A stretch of 64,000 bases of DNA from Kuschelorhynchus macadamiae (GCA_030620095.1 JAUTXW010000959.1:211261-275260); one strand, 5' to 3'; positions 11,640 through 23,556 are shown, numbered from the stretch's first letter. Made by a program: numbers and translations. Notes: generated by a model from the sequence alone, not told the origin.

Positions 11640-12900
11640 AACCTGGAAAACAAATTTTTATTTAAAAAATAAAATAAGTTTTTATTAATATTTGCAAAAC
11701 CCATTAACCCCTCAAATACCGGTCTGCAGACTAAATCTTTACTTTTCTTGAAAACGGGTAATTGAAATGAAAAATGCCAAAATTGTTTAGAATTAAATAA
11801 TGTCAATAGGGCTCTATTTTTTCATTAATTTGCTCAGGCACTTTTATTTTACCAATAAATACAGAAAGCTAATTTGTGTTTTTTAGCATATTGACAGGGG
11901 CGTAACTATTAAGGGGTCTGTGAGGGGCGAGTCCCCACCCAATGTTTTCTTGAATTGGCCATTTCTTCCATATTTTTAATGAAAAATTTAAAATTTTACA
12001 TTCAGAAAATAAATCTAAAAACTAAATTCCTTAGAATGTATGGAAATTAACAACTTTAAACATAGCGGCAACCTTTTAAATGAACAATAATTAGACTTGA
12101 ACACAAAATTTATAACGGTGCCTATTTATTAATAATAATCTATTGTACTCTTACAAACAAACCACTCAAAATTTGTTTTATAGCGGTAGATTATATTAGC
12201 AGTATTTCTTTCTTTTTATTGTACCTCTATTTAGACCTTGTTGTAAACCTATAAACAAAGCCGCTTGATATGTCTGATTCCGACAATGTTTATGTAACCA
12301 TCTCTATAGCCATTTGTAATTTTATTATTCTTAGGTACTTGGTTGTTGTGTAAACTGAAAACACCTTCTAAGGTGTTTTCAGTTGTTAATTTTGAGAAAG
12401 CGATTAGTTCACTCGATTTTTTCTGGTTGGAAAAAGTAGCATCTTCAAAATTTATTTCGCATACCAAATTTCAATCAAATATCTTAAGGGGTTTTGCAAA
12501 TATTAGTAAAAAAATTTTATTTTTTTTAAATAGTTAATTAAATAATTTGTTAGAATTTCAGTTTCTCGAAAACGGTCCTTTAAGTAAAAAAAACACAAAA
12601 GGCGACTATTTAGCATTTTGAGTTGCTAATTGTAAAAACTGAATTAGTTTTTAAAATAATCAGTGGCGTACTATAAATTTACTAAAATCAAAATTGGAAT
12701 TCCTGCCCGTGCGCATGCCTATAACTCGGTAGCTCTTCTTTCACTTTCTCTCTTTTTCATGAATATATTCTTTCAATTGAAGAAAGTAGCATTTCAAACA
12801 CTGATTTTATCTACTAAGTTTCAATAACATATGTTAAGGGGATTTCCAAATCCTAATAAAAATCCTTATTTTCTCAAAAAGTTTAATACCCTGAATCTCG
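11640..12900. repeat. Three diverged copies of a non-coding repeat
   Basis: Related segments occur at about 11640-11790 (minus), 12420-12535 (plus) and 12775-12890 (plus). The shared core is a phrase like ttaaggggttttgcaaatat followed by (a)gtaaaaattttatttt and, further on, a 'tctcgaaaacg' phrase. Open frames in these copies (for example 80 codons on the minus strand at 11564-11806) have no consistent protein and are explained by the repeat. Near 12990 the phrase CACCCTGTATA resembles the end of a common insect repeat. Confidence 0.5.
12353..12384. repeat. 32-bp near-perfect palindrome
   Basis: AACTGAAAACACCTT (12353-12367), a 2-nt CT spacer, then its exact reverse complement (12370-12384). 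The 15-bp arms with almost no loop would form a strong hairpin or cruciform. No element boundary was recognised here. Confidence 0.9.
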
Positions 12901-13629
12901 AAAACGAAGCATTTTAGACCTTATGGTTATATGCATTTTTTTTCTTAACACGAGCTCAGAAATTAGCTTATAAAGTTTGACTACGTACTTAATTAACACC
13001 CTGTATAATACAATATAATTGTTAGTGTTTTATTACTTCTTTATCATTGAAATTTCCCAGGTAATCGGGCTTTCGATTAGTTTAAGTATGTCCAAAGGCA
13101 TTAGAAATTTTAGCATAATTAGGATAGGTAAATTGCAATTTTTTTTATTACAAAAATCTAGTATTTACACATAATTTCAAATTACTCATATTATCCATAT
13201 TTGTTGGGAATAAAGCAATACGACTAACCCAAACTAACGTTTAGTATCCGACTAACATATACTTACTTTAAACTTAAACTCGATAAAAAAATATATCAAC
13301 CAAAATAGAATTTCTTAAGTGACATAAGTACTAACCTTTGAAATGGCTATTAGATAATTTCCAGCGTTTGCTTCATCTTCCATAAATTTTAAAACATTAT
13401 TGATAATTTCTCGGGTTTGACCAGATAACACTTTATTATTCACTTTGCTTTTGAAAGGCATTTTATATAAAAAAATAACACCGCAATTACCAAAACTAAT
13501 GCGCTTTTATAAGTACCTGACTGTACTAAGAATGCGATACGGATGCGCTATCAAAAGTGAGCTCCTGATGGAAGGCGGAGCTTTGTTCACTGCGCACTCA
13601 ATTTTTAGAGACCAAGTTAGAATCTTCGA

Positions 13630-14640
13630 GTTGTACTCGAGATAATTGTGTGTAATCAAGCAAATGAATTTATTTGTAATATGAATTTGATTCCCGAAAA
13701 ACAACCAGGGTTTCGGAAAAACCATAATACAGCAGCAGTTTTGGATGATATTGTTGGAAATTTTGGTTCTGGATTAGTTTCTCTTATAGTATTGCTTGAT
13801 TTTTCTAAAGCTGTTGACACTTTCAATCATAGTTTGGTGTGTGCCAAGCTAAAGTCATATAGATTTTTAGGTTTGGCTCTAAAATTCTTTCAGTCATCTT
13901 TCCGGTAGGTGTCAGAGGGTCGTGGTAAACAACATGGGATTTCGAACATCATTTTGCACAGTATATTGTTAACGGAGAGTTGTCCGAGATTGAGGTCCTC
14001 TTAAGAAAGCACAGTCTTAAACTAAACCCTGAAAAGTCCGTGGTTATGATGTTTGGTGGAGAGAGAGCTGAAAGGATGGAGAGTGTTTTGAATGTCGTAG
14101 TCAATACCATCAAAGTACCATTTTTAAAATGTGCCAAATCGTTGGAAGTAATACTAGATAATAAACTTAACTTCGTTGAACAGACCAATAAAACGCTGAG
14201 GACAGCATACATGAATCTTAAACTGTAGATAAAGATGTCATGCCTTTTAAATTAAAAAAAAAAACCGAATCACTAGTTCTATCTTATTTCAGCTATTGCA
14301 ATTTAGTTACTGGACCATTTCTGAATAATGTTGAAAAACAAAGAGTTCAGAAGGTTCAGAAGTCTTGTGTTAGATTTATATTTAAAATGTATCTTAAAAA
14401 TTTTAAATTTTTCGTTTTTTTTAATGTATTGAATTTATTACTGTCAGTTTTTTTTCTTTAATAGGTTTATTGATTTACTTAGCTACTATAGATATTTACT
14501 ATATTATTTGTATTTGCTACATTTGAGGTTAAGCTTTCAGCTAAACTTGGCCTTAGATGATAGTATAAATACATATTTTCATATATTTTTGAATTTTTAA
14601 ATTAAAAATAAAAGACATTTATTATTATTATTACTGCTGA
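13630..14640 (+). pseudogene. 5'-truncated CR1/Jockey-like retrotransposon
   Basis: Plus-strand segments in RT order: VCNQANEFICNMNLIPEKQP followed by GFRKNHNTAAVLDDI; LIVLLDFSKAVDTFNHSLVC (motif A, with V for the usual F after KA); then, after a deletion that removes motifs B and C (no YADD seen), RKHSLKLNPEKSVVMMFGG; SLEVILDNKLNFVEQTNKTL (thumb); YFSYCNLVTG. The sequence ends in AT-rich DNA and a (TTA)n run near 14625-14635, a typical 3' tail for this group. Several frameshifts and the missing catalytic aspartates make it dead. The endonuclease is missing, as expected for 5' truncation. Confidence 0.8.
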
Positions 14641-16002
14641 ACAACAGCCCTTTAAATGTTCTTATTAATAAAAGCAAACAAACAATAGTGGAAAATATAC
14701 ACATTATTTTACAACAAAGTTGTTAAAAGTATAAATTTAAAGAAGCCAATTTATATTTCATATTATTTACCTTTGGTTTTTTTTCTTTTCCATCTAGAGT
14801 AGATGCTAATTATTTCCAGATTTGCTGATTCATTATTTATACCAGTGCTAATATAAGAGACATAGTGGTTAAATATACAAGCCGAAATAAATGGCTACTA
14901 TTAATAATATTAACTGTGGCAAGTCTGTTATCATGCACCAAAATTATTGCTATTATTTATCTGCACCACTTGTTTTTGTGATACCATTCAGTAAATTATA
15001 ATATGCATTACTATAAAATATTGCCATTTATATTGCTAGCATTGAAATTATTATGCCTACTATTAAATACTAATATTTCCTTTATTATAAAAAAAGTCCT
15101 AAAGGAATTATAGAAATATAATAATATCACGTGTTTTGTTCTGTTGGTAATCAATCTAAATTTTTTTCTTATTTTAAGTGTGGAGGTTAATTAAAATAAT
15201 AATATTCGGAAAACCTTCCGACTATTCTAAAAATGTATCTTATTTTTTCTAGGAAATTATTTGTAAGGGATTTTTCCATTATTTTTGAAATATTCAATAA
15301 CATCGCCTCGTAAAAGTATCTACCTAACGGACTATAGATTTTGTGATATTTAAGCAAAAGTTAATATCTAGTGTGTGTGCTAATTTTATCTGAAATCTGC
15401 AAATTGTTTTTTGAGCCAAGCCGCTAAGCCGTTAATAGACGGACACAAGACCAATAAATGTAGTTTGGCAAACATAGTACTTCCTCATACATTCCACGTA
15501 GATAATACGTCAATGACTTCCCCAATCTGAGGTTTATATGCAATAAATAAAATAAATTGATCGTGTCTTGCCATTCTTTATGTACATATTTATTTTTTGA
15601 TTAAAATTTAGCATTTTATCCTTATATTAATCCTATATAAAGAAAAACATTGTTTATGTATGCACAAAAAGATAATAAATTTGCCCTGTTTTACCGCCTT
15701 TCTAAAAAAGCTGAGCACCATAGAAATAAAACGTATTTGCATGTTTAAGGGATTTTTGTATTCCCTAGGACTAGGCTGTATAGTGGCAAATAATTTTATA
15801 TGCAAAGAAATAAACAAAATTTGACATGTTTTGAGTAACCATTTTAAAACAAAATATATTTTCGTGTCCTGGGGTGCTTCAGACTCTAGGCTACCGTGTA
15901 TAATAAAAAAAATGCAAAAATATGTTTTTATATATAATATACATATAACATGATAAAATAATGGATAGAAGTATTTTATCAGTTTGTTATTAAACTGTGA
16001 AA
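14641..16002. other. AT-rich DNA, no gene seen
   Basis: No motif-bearing frame on either strand. The minus-strand frame at 15608-15817 has no recognisable content. Confidence 0.5.
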
Positions 16003-16211
16003 AGCAAAAGTTATGGTAAGAGCGGGGATCGAACCCCCACCTCTGGATCTCTAGCCCATTGTTCTAATTGTGCTATCGTACCACTGAAGATCAATTCGTT
16101 AGAACTTGTGCATATTTAAACTGCCATCCTGATTGTTAGAATATTTGGCAGGATCAACAGTGATTTTGATACTGATGGGTGTGAATATGTACGAGTACCA
16201 TAACTTTTGCT
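16003..16211. mobile_element. Short element with perfect 16-bp terminal inverted repeats
   Basis: AGCAAAAGTTATGGTA at 16003-16018 is the exact reverse complement of 16196-16211, giving a 209-bp unit. It has no coding capacity and contains a tRNA-like sequence on the minus strand next to the left terminus. No clear target-site duplication is visible. It resembles a MITE, but the tRNA-derived module is more typical of a SINE. The TA microsatellite bordering the PLE array begins 128 bp further right. Confidence 0.65.
16015..16082 (-). ncRNA. tRNA-like sequence (pseudo-tRNA or SINE-head type)
   Basis: On the minus strand, GGTACGA at the 5' end pairs 6 of 7 with TCTTACC at the 3' end as an acceptor stem. 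A B-box phrase GGTTCGATCCC sits in the T-arm position. An anticodon-type loop CTAGAGA (anticodon AGA in that folding) is held by a weak stem. The D-arm is poor, the T-stem has a mismatch, and an AGA anticodon would call for a long serine-type variable arm, which is absent. It is therefore a degenerate tRNA-derived module with likely pol III promoter boxes, not a working tRNA gene. Confidence 0.5.
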
Positions 16212-16335
16212 GTTGATTAAATGTTTCTAAAAAATATGATAAAATAAATTTGACTTACTTCACCTTTTAACGAAATGCTTTTGAAATATGTATTTTTTTT
16301 TTCATTGTTAGGCGGATGTTTTAATATATTTATAA

Positions 16336-16548
<213 letters not shown>

Positions 16549-16656
16549 TGAATCCTAGTCGTGACTGACTAATTAAGCAGAAAAATACTAAATTAGTGGG
16601 GATGCAGTCAAAGAAAACCAAAGGCCTAGTTCAAAAGATTAACCCTTTATTGTATA

Positions 16657-16693
16657 GTCAAGCTTTCGGGATTATTTACCCCTTCTTCAGGAC
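16657..16693 (-). ncRNA. Hammerhead-like motif, unit L1
   Basis: Minus strand: GUC / CUGAAGA / A-GGGG loop UCCC / GAAA / GCUU / GAC. It matches the type I hammerhead core, with predicted cleavage after the U before GAC. It lies about 110 nt from the outer end of the array. Confidence 0.6.
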
Positions 16694-17409
16694 ATTTCTA
16701 CAAAAAATTTTAGAAAAAGAAAACCACGTTAGTAACTAATTCTAGAATTTTGGTTTTTTATATAACTCACCAATGTGGGTTTAAAATAAAAGCAAGATTG
16801 CATTCCATCAAACAAGAATTTATGTAATGTCTATTCTAAAACAAACCATCACACTTTGGAACATTTAAATTACGAAAATATTGTTATTTAACTGTTATTA
16901 CATGATTAAAAATTAAAAAAATTGAGGGATTATTGAAAACGAACGTTCCTGAGGAACGCCATTATGTTACTTAAAACAGGTTGTGTTGCCGTATAAAACG
17001 ATTTAATTTTTAAGATGATGAAATTACAAGGAAAACAAGGTGTGTAATAAGGATAGAGAATTGTTTTGTTGGATGTAAGCGACAAAGAAAGGAGAGAACT
17101 ATACGACTGAACGTCGGTTACTCTGAACACGCGAAAGGTGATGGAGTGTTGCCTACATTAAGTGAAGGGCTATATACTGCCCAACGCAGTTTTAATCTCT
17201 ACTAAATTTAAATAAATATATTTGAACATGAGAAGAACAAAAAATTAGTTAATGCTTTTTTTTGTTAGTGCCTAATTATCTGTTATGGAAACATAATTTT
17301 ATTATTAAATGATGGAAGGGAGATTTAAGGAGTTATATTAAGTTCTATTTTTTATCATTATAAAAATTTTGAAACAAAGTAGAGGGACGGAAAACAGAGA
17401 GAAACTCTT

Positions 17410-19965
17410 TCACTCGTCAGGGGCGGGAGCGTCCAAGCACTGGTATTTATTTTTATGTAATTTTAGGATGCAGCTGTAAATGGTACTCAGACCTTGAGTA
17501 TCACTTTTTTTATTCATCACTGGATCCTGTGAAATTATGTGAATCATCTCTAAGAACGTGCGTTTGTAATATGATGAGGCTCTATCAAGAATCTCAACAT
17601 TATTCCAGTTAAGAGAATGGTTGTTATTAATAAAGTGTTCACTCAGTGCACAGGACGGTACCCCTCTCCGACAGTCACTTTTATGAGATGTGATTCTGCC
17701 CTTAAGGCTCCTAGACGTTTGCCCTATGTATACTAATTCACATTCGTTACAAGGAATTCTGTATACTACATTGTGGTTTTCAAGAGAGGACAAAGGTGTT
17801 TTAGTTTTTGTGAAAAGAAGAGATAAAGTCTTTTGTTGTTTTCTCGCTATTTTCACATCTGTATCTTTAAAAATATTGATCAATTTATTAGTGAGATTAT
17901 CTATGTATGGAAGAGAGAAAAAACGTTGTGATGTATGAGGAGAAATATCATCCTGAGTCGACAATTGTATATTTATGTTACTAGGTGTGTTAACAGAAGA
18001 ATGAGAAAGTAGTGGACTTGGATGAAAGTTAGGATCTCTAAAATTATCAGTTATGTTGTGTTCAGTTTGGAACAAAATTTTTAGCACTAGCTTTGGGGGG
18101 TATGAATTTTCTAAAAAAATGGTTTTTAACTGTTGTAACACTTGATGTCTTTTAGTAGGATGAGAAAGTTTAACGGCTCTAGTTTTCATGCCTATAATTA
18201 GATTGGTTTTTGTTCTAGCAGGGTGGTAGGAATAGTAGCTGATGAATCTGTTAGAACAGTATGGTTTTCTATACCATTGTGTTAGTAAAACATTGTCATC
18301 TGACCTGATGACTAACATGTCGAGGAAAGGAATGCTGTTGTTTACTTCCTTTTCACATGTAAATTGTATGTGTTCATTAAATGAATTAAACAGATCAAGA
18401 GCAAAATCTATTCTATCCCTGGGGAGCGCAAGTAAATGATCATCTACGTAGCGTTTGACGAACGGTACGTGGAAAGGCATAAGATCTAGGCAATACTCAA
18501 TTAAGTCATCCAAGACATAGTTGACTAGAATAGGAGAAATAGTTGAGCCCATAGGTGTACCAAAAATCTGTTTATAATAACTGTCATTAAAAATTAGGAT
18601 ATTAGAGTCAAAAATAAACTTCATTAATGTTTCAAATAGTTCATAATCCATGCCACAAAATTGGGATATGTGTTGCCACTTTTCTTTTAGACTATTTATT
18701 ATGACATTCAATGGCAGATTAGTGAAGAGCGAAACAACATCAAAACTGACTATTACATAATCATTAGGTAGTTGATAATAATTAACAAAACTACTAAAGG
18801 CAAAAGAGTCTTTGACATAATAATCATTTTCTGTATCATATGCACGAGTAAGGAAATCAGAAATATATGAAGCCAATGCACCATTGGGACAATTAATAGC
18901 GGAAACTATAGGTCTCACAGATAGTGTGGGCTTATGTATTTTAGGAAGAGTGTAGAATCTAGGGGCTACCGTGTTATAGGTAGTCATTTTAGTTGCCATT
19001 ACTCCATCTATGATCCCTTTGTCCTTAAGTTGTTTAGCTAGTTTATTAGCTTTAAGCTGCAAGGTATAAGTAGGGTTGTTATTAAGTTTTTTGTAATATT
19101 GTGTATCATCTAATAATTGTTGACTTTTAATCATATAATCTTCCTTATACATTGCAACCGTAGCATTTCCTTTATCACTACGTACAATAAATAAATCTGG
19201 ATGGTCCTTAAGAAAGCGTTTAGTTCTATTAAAAATATTATTAAAATGTGGATTGATATTGTGATTCTTATGTATGAAGTTAGTTATGACATTGGTGAAT
19301 TGAGCTCGGTAGCAGTCTTTCTGTTCTTGTGGAAAACTATGTATAATGCATTCTAGATCTGAGAGGATGTGAGGAATGTTAATATCTAAACTCGAAGGAG
19401 GAATGCTAAATTTAGGTCCTAACGAGAGGAATTGTGTGACTTCTGAAGGAATGTTGATATTAGTTAAGTTTTTAAACCATTTATTTTGTGTTTTAATTAG
19501 ATTTATATTGTTATCTTTCAATTGTTGGATTTTGTGAATATTATTAGTTTTGATATTGTTAAAAAGTTTATTAGATTTAATTGTCAATCTTCGATTGTAT
19601 TCATTTAAAATGTAAGGAGGAAGAATTTTCAATAGTTGTTCAGTAATATTTATAACATTGCTATTTACTTTCTTAAGTTCACAGAAAGTTACTTGTATCT
19701 CGAGATTTAATATTTTTCTACTTAACCTTTTATTAAAATTCTGTATCCTGTTTCCGAGAGATCCTTGTGTGTGATGTAAAAGACAGTTCACGTTCTTTGT
19801 TCCATTAGTGATATGGTTAGGCGACAGGTCGTGTTGTCTGCATTTAAGTAAAAATATTCTTCTATTCTTCAGGGATGCTTGCTTGTTGGATATATTGGCC
19901 AAAGATTTTAATAACACCACGGTGGGAGTACCATATTGTTGTTGTATGTCGGAAAAAAACCCCAT
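17410..19965 (-). CDS. PLE reverse transcriptase with GIY-YIG endonuclease, unit L1
   Basis: An 851-codon open frame from the first ATG (MGFFSDIQQQYG). The frame is open 29 codons further upstream, but that stretch starts with TTG and belongs to the end of the neighbouring unit. The domains are the same as in R2 (27247-29802, described there). Differences in this copy: YVDD is followed by His instead of Leu (residue 510), and SYILKL reads SCILKL near the C-terminus. The His sits beside the catalytic Asp pair and could reduce RT activity, but the frame is otherwise intact. As the outermost left unit, its 3' region runs into the TA microsatellite. Confidence 0.9.
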   Translation of the reverse strand: MGFFSDIQQQYGTPTVVLLKSLANISNKQASLKNRRIFLLKCRQHDLSPNHITNGTKNVNCLLHHTQGSLGNRIQNFNKRLSRKILNLEIQVTFCELKKVNSNVINITEQLLKILPPYILNEYNRRLTIKSNKLFNNIKTNNIHKIQQLKDNNINLIKTQNKWFKNLTNINIPSEVTQFLSLGPKFSIPPSSLDINIPHILSDLECIIHSFPQEQKDCYRAQFTNVITNFIHKNHNINPHFNNIFNRTKRFLKDHPDLFIVRSDKGNATVAMYKEDYMIKSQQLLDDTQYYKKLNNNPTYTLQLKANKLAKQLKDKGIIDGVMATKMTTYNTVAPRFYTLPKIHKPTLSVRPIVSAINCPNGALASYISDFLTRAYDTENDYYVKDSFAFSSFVNYYQLPNDYVIVSFDVVSLFTNLPLNVIINSLKEKWQHISQFCGMDYELFETLMKFIFDSNILIFNDSYYKQIFGTPMGSTISPILVNYVLDDLIEYCLDLMPFHVPFVKRYVDDHLLALPRDRIDFALDLFNSFNEHIQFTCEKEVNNSIPFLDMLVIRSDDNVLLTQWYRKPYCSNRFISYYSYHPARTKTNLIIGMKTRAVKLSHPTKRHQVLQQLKTIFLENSYPPKLVLKILFQTEHNITDNFRDPNFHPSPLLSHSSVNTPSNINIQLSTQDDISPHTSQRFFSLPYIDNLTNKLINIFKDTDVKIARKQQKTLSLLFTKTKTPLSSLENHNVVYRIPCNECELVYIGQTSRSLKGRITSHKSDCRRGVPSCALSEHFINNNHSLNWNNVEILDRASSYYKRTFLEMIHIISQDPVMNKKSDTQGLSTIYSCILKLHKNKYQCLDAPAPDE

Positions 19966-20087
19966 TTCTGTAAAAAGAGTGAATCCTAGTCGTGACTGAC
20001 TAATTAAGCAGAAAAATACTAAATTAGTGGGGATGCAGTCAAAGAAAACCAAAGGCCTAGTTCAAAAGATGAACCCTTTATTGTATA

Positions 20088-20124
20088 GTCAAGCTTTCGG
20101 GATTATTTACCCCTTCTTCAGGAC
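20088..20124 (-). ncRNA. Hammerhead-like motif, 3' region of unit L2
   Basis: Same 37-nt core as the other copies, on the minus strand between the L2 frame and the L1/L2 junction. Confidence 0.6.
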
Positions 20125-20841
20125 ATTTCTACAAAAAATTTTAGAAAAAGAAAACCACGTTAGTAACTAATTCTAGAATTTTGGTTTTTTATATAACTCA
20201 CCAATGTGGGTTTAAAATAAAAGCAAGATTGCATTCCATCAAACAAGAATTTATGTAATGTCTATTCTAAAACAAACCATCACACTTTGGAACATTTAAA
20301 TTACGAAAATATTGTTATTTAACTGTTATTACATGATTAAAAATTAAAAAAATTGAGGGATTATTGAAAACGAACGTTCATGAGGAACGCCATTATGTTA
20401 CTTAAAACAGGTTGTGTTGCCGTATAAAACGATTTAATTTTTAAGATGATGAAATTACAAGGAAAACAAGGTGTGTAATAAGGATAGAGAATTGTTTTGT
20501 TGGATGTAAGCGACAAAGAAAGGAGAGAACTATACGACTGAACGTCGGTTACTCTGAACACGCGAAAGGTGATGGAGTGTTGCCTACATTAAGTGAAGGG
20601 CTATATACTGCCCAACGCAGTTTTAATCTCTACTAAATTTAAATAAATATATTTGAACATGAGAAGAACAAAAAATTAGTTAATGCTTTTTTTTGTTAGT
20701 GCCTAATTATCTGTTATGGAAACATAATTTTATTATTAAATGATGGAAGGGAGATTTAAGGAGTTATATTAAGTTCTATTTTTTTATCATTATAAAAATT
20801 TTGAAACAAAGTAGAGGGACGGAAAACAGAGAGAAACTCTT

Positions 20842-23397
20842 TCACTCGTCAGGGGCGGGAGCGTCCAAGCACTGGTATTTATTTTTATGTAATTTTAGGA
20901 TGTAGCTGTAAATGGTACTCAGACCTTGAGTATCACTTTTTTTATTCATCACTGGATCCTGTGAAATTATGTGAATCATCTCTAAGAACGTGCGTTTGTA
21001 ATATGATGAGGCTCTATCAAGAATCTCAACATTATTCCAGTTAAGAGAATGGTTGTTATTAATAAAGTGTTCACTCAGTGCACAGGACGGTACCCCTCTC
21101 CGACAGTCACTTTTATGAGATGTGATTCTGCCCTTAAGGCTCCTAGACGTTTGCCCTATGTATACTAATTCACATTCGTTACAAGGAATTCTGTATACTA
21201 CATTGTGGTTTTCAAGAGAGGACAAAGGTGTTTTAGTTTTTGTGAAAAGAAGAGATAAAGTCTTTTGTTGTTTTCTCGCTATTTTCACATCTGTATCTTT
21301 AAAAATATTGATCAATTTATTAGTGAGATTATCTATGTATGGAAGAGAGAAAAAACGTTGTGATGTATGAGGAGAAATATCATCCTGAGTCGACAATTGT
21401 ATATTTATGTTACTAGGTGTGTTAACAGAAGAATGAGAAAGTAGTGGACTTGGATGAAAGTTAGGATCTCTAAAATTATCAGTTATGTTGTGTTCAGTTT
21501 GGAACAAAATTTTTAGCACTAGCTTTGGGGGGTATGAATTTTCTAAAAAAATGGTTTTTAACTGTTGTAACACTTGATGTCTTTTAGTAGGATGAGAAAG
21601 TTTAACGGCTCTAGTTTTCATGCCTATAATTAGATTGGTTTTTGTTCTAGCAGGGTGGTAGGAATAGTAGCTGATGAATCTGTTAGAACAGTATGGTTTT
21701 CTATACCATTGTGTTAGTAAAACATTGTCATCTGACCTGATGACTAACATGTCGAGGAAAGGAATGCTGTTGTTTACTTCCTTTTCACATGTAAATTGTA
21801 TGTGTTCATTAAATGAATTAAACAGATCAAGAGCAAAATCTATTCTATCCCTGGGGAGCGCAAGTAAAAGATCATCTACGTAGCGTTTGACGAACGGTAC
21901 GTGGAAAGGCATAAGATCTAGGCAATACTCAATTAAGTCATCCAAGACATAGTTGACTAGAATAGGAGAAATAGTTGACCCCATAGGTGTACCAAAAATC
22001 TGTTTATAATAACTGTCATTAAAAATTAGGATATTAGAGTCAAAAATAAACTTCATTAATGTTTCAAATAGTTCATAATCCATGCCACAAAATTGGGATA
22101 TGTGTTGCCACTTTTCTTTTAGACTATTTATTATGACATTCAATGGCAGATTAGTGAAGAGCGAAACAACATCAAAACTGACTATTACATAATCATTAGG
22201 TAGTTGATAATAATTAACAAAACTACTAAAGGCAAAAGAGTCTTTGACATAATAATCATTTTCTGTATCATATGCACGAGTAAGGAAATCAGAAATATAT
22301 GAAGCCAATGCACCGTTGGGACAATTAATAGCGGAAACTATAGGTCTCACAGATAGTGTGGGCTTATGTATTTTAGGAAGAGTGTAGAATCTAGGGGCTA
22401 CCGTGTTATAGGTAGTCATTTTAGTTGCCATTACTCCATCTATGATCCCTTTGTCCTTAAGTTGTTTAGCTAGTTTATTAGCTTTAAGCTGCAAGGTATA
22501 AGTAGGGTTGTTATTAAGTTTTTTGTAATATTGTGTATCATCTAATAATTGTTGACTTTTAATCATATAATCTTCCTTATACATTGCAACCGTAGCATTT
22601 CCTTTATCACTACGTACAATAAATAAATCTGGATGGTCCTTAAGAAAGCGTTTAGTTCTATTAAAAATATTATTAAAATGTGGATTGATATTGTGATTCT
22701 TATGTATGAAGTTAGTTATGACATTGGTGAATTGAGCTCGGTAGCAGTCTTTCTGTTCTTGTGGAAAACTATGTATAATGCATTCTAGATCTGAGAGGAT
22801 GTGAGGAATGTTAATATCTAAACTCGAAGGAGGAATGCTAAATTTAGGTCCTAACGAGAGGAATTGTGTGACTTCTGAAGGAATGTTGATATTAGTTAAG
22901 TTTTTAAACCATTTATTTTGTGTTTTAATTAGATTTATATTGTTATCTTTCAATTGTTGGATTTTGTGAATATTATTAGTTTTGATATTGTTAAAAAGTT
23001 TATTAGATTTAATTGTCAATCTTCGATTGTATTCATTTAAAATGTAAGGAGGAAGAATTTTCAATAGTTGTTCAGTAATATTTATAACATTGCTATTTAC
23101 TTTCTTAAGTTCACAGAAAGTTACTTGTATCTCGAGATTTAATATTTTTCTACTTAACCTTTTATTAAAATTCTGTATCCTGTTTCCGAGAGATCCTTGT
23201 GTGTGATGTAAAAGACAGTTCACGTTCTTTGTTCCATTAGTGATATGGTTAGGCGACAGGTCGTGTTGTCTGCATTTAAGTAAAAATATTCTTCTATTCT
23301 TCAGGGATGCTTGCTTGTTGGATATATTGGCCAAAGATTTTAATAACACCACGGTGGGAGTACCATATTGTTGTTGTATGTCGGAAAAAAACCCCAT
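20842..23397 (-). CDS. PLE reverse transcriptase with GIY-YIG endonuclease, unit L2 (intact)
   Basis: An 851-codon frame with every motif in place: DKG, GTPMGSTISP, YVDDLLLALP, and the VVYRI/CNEC/VYIGQTSRS endonuclease with its later Glu. By eye the protein is the same as that of R2, although the two lie in opposite arms. L2 is thus one of the best candidates for an active copy. It carries A-type residues (ILNEY, SSLD, CYRAQ, NRTK, HVPF) rather than the B-type residues of R3-R5. Confidence 0.92.
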   Translation of the reverse strand: MGFFSDIQQQYGTPTVVLLKSLANISNKQASLKNRRIFLLKCRQHDLSPNHITNGTKNVNCLLHHTQGSLGNRIQNFNKRLSRKILNLEIQVTFCELKKVNSNVINITEQLLKILPPYILNEYNRRLTIKSNKLFNNIKTNNIHKIQQLKDNNINLIKTQNKWFKNLTNINIPSEVTQFLSLGPKFSIPPSSLDINIPHILSDLECIIHSFPQEQKDCYRAQFTNVITNFIHKNHNINPHFNNIFNRTKRFLKDHPDLFIVRSDKGNATVAMYKEDYMIKSQQLLDDTQYYKKLNNNPTYTLQLKANKLAKQLKDKGIIDGVMATKMTTYNTVAPRFYTLPKIHKPTLSVRPIVSAINCPNGALASYISDFLTRAYDTENDYYVKDSFAFSSFVNYYQLPNDYVIVSFDVVSLFTNLPLNVIINSLKEKWQHISQFCGMDYELFETLMKFIFDSNILIFNDSYYKQIFGTPMGSTISPILVNYVLDDLIEYCLDLMPFHVPFVKRYVDDLLLALPRDRIDFALDLFNSFNEHIQFTCEKEVNNSIPFLDMLVIRSDDNVLLTQWYRKPYCSNRFISYYSYHPARTKTNLIIGMKTRAVKLSHPTKRHQVLQQLKTIFLENSYPPKLVLKILFQTEHNITDNFRDPNFHPSPLLSHSSVNTPSNINIQLSTQDDISPHTSQRFFSLPYIDNLTNKLINIFKDTDVKIARKQQKTLSLLFTKTKTPLSSLENHNVVYRIPCNECELVYIGQTSRSLKGRITSHKSDCRRGVPSCALSEHFINNNHSLNWNNVEILDRASSYYKRTFLEMIHIISQDPVMNKKSDTQGLSTIYSYILKLHKNKYQCLDAPAPDE

Positions 23398-23519
23398 TTC
23401 TGTAAAAAGAGTGAATCCTAGTCGTGACTGACTAATTAAGCAGAAAAATACTAAATTAGTGGGGATGCAGTCAAAGAAAACCAAAGGCCTAGTTCAAAAG
23501 ATGAACCCTTTATTGTATA

Positions 23520-23556
23520 GTCAAGCTTTCGGGATTATTTACCCCTTCTTCAGGAC
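23520..23556 (-). ncRNA. Hammerhead-like motif, 3' region of unit L3
   Basis: Same 37-nt core, on the minus strand near the L2/L3 junction. Confidence 0.6.

Noticed and set aside
16015..16082. Functional tRNA-Ser gene
   Set aside because: Poor D-arm, mismatched T-stem, no long variable arm, and location inside a short inverted-repeat element. Kept only as a tRNA-like module.
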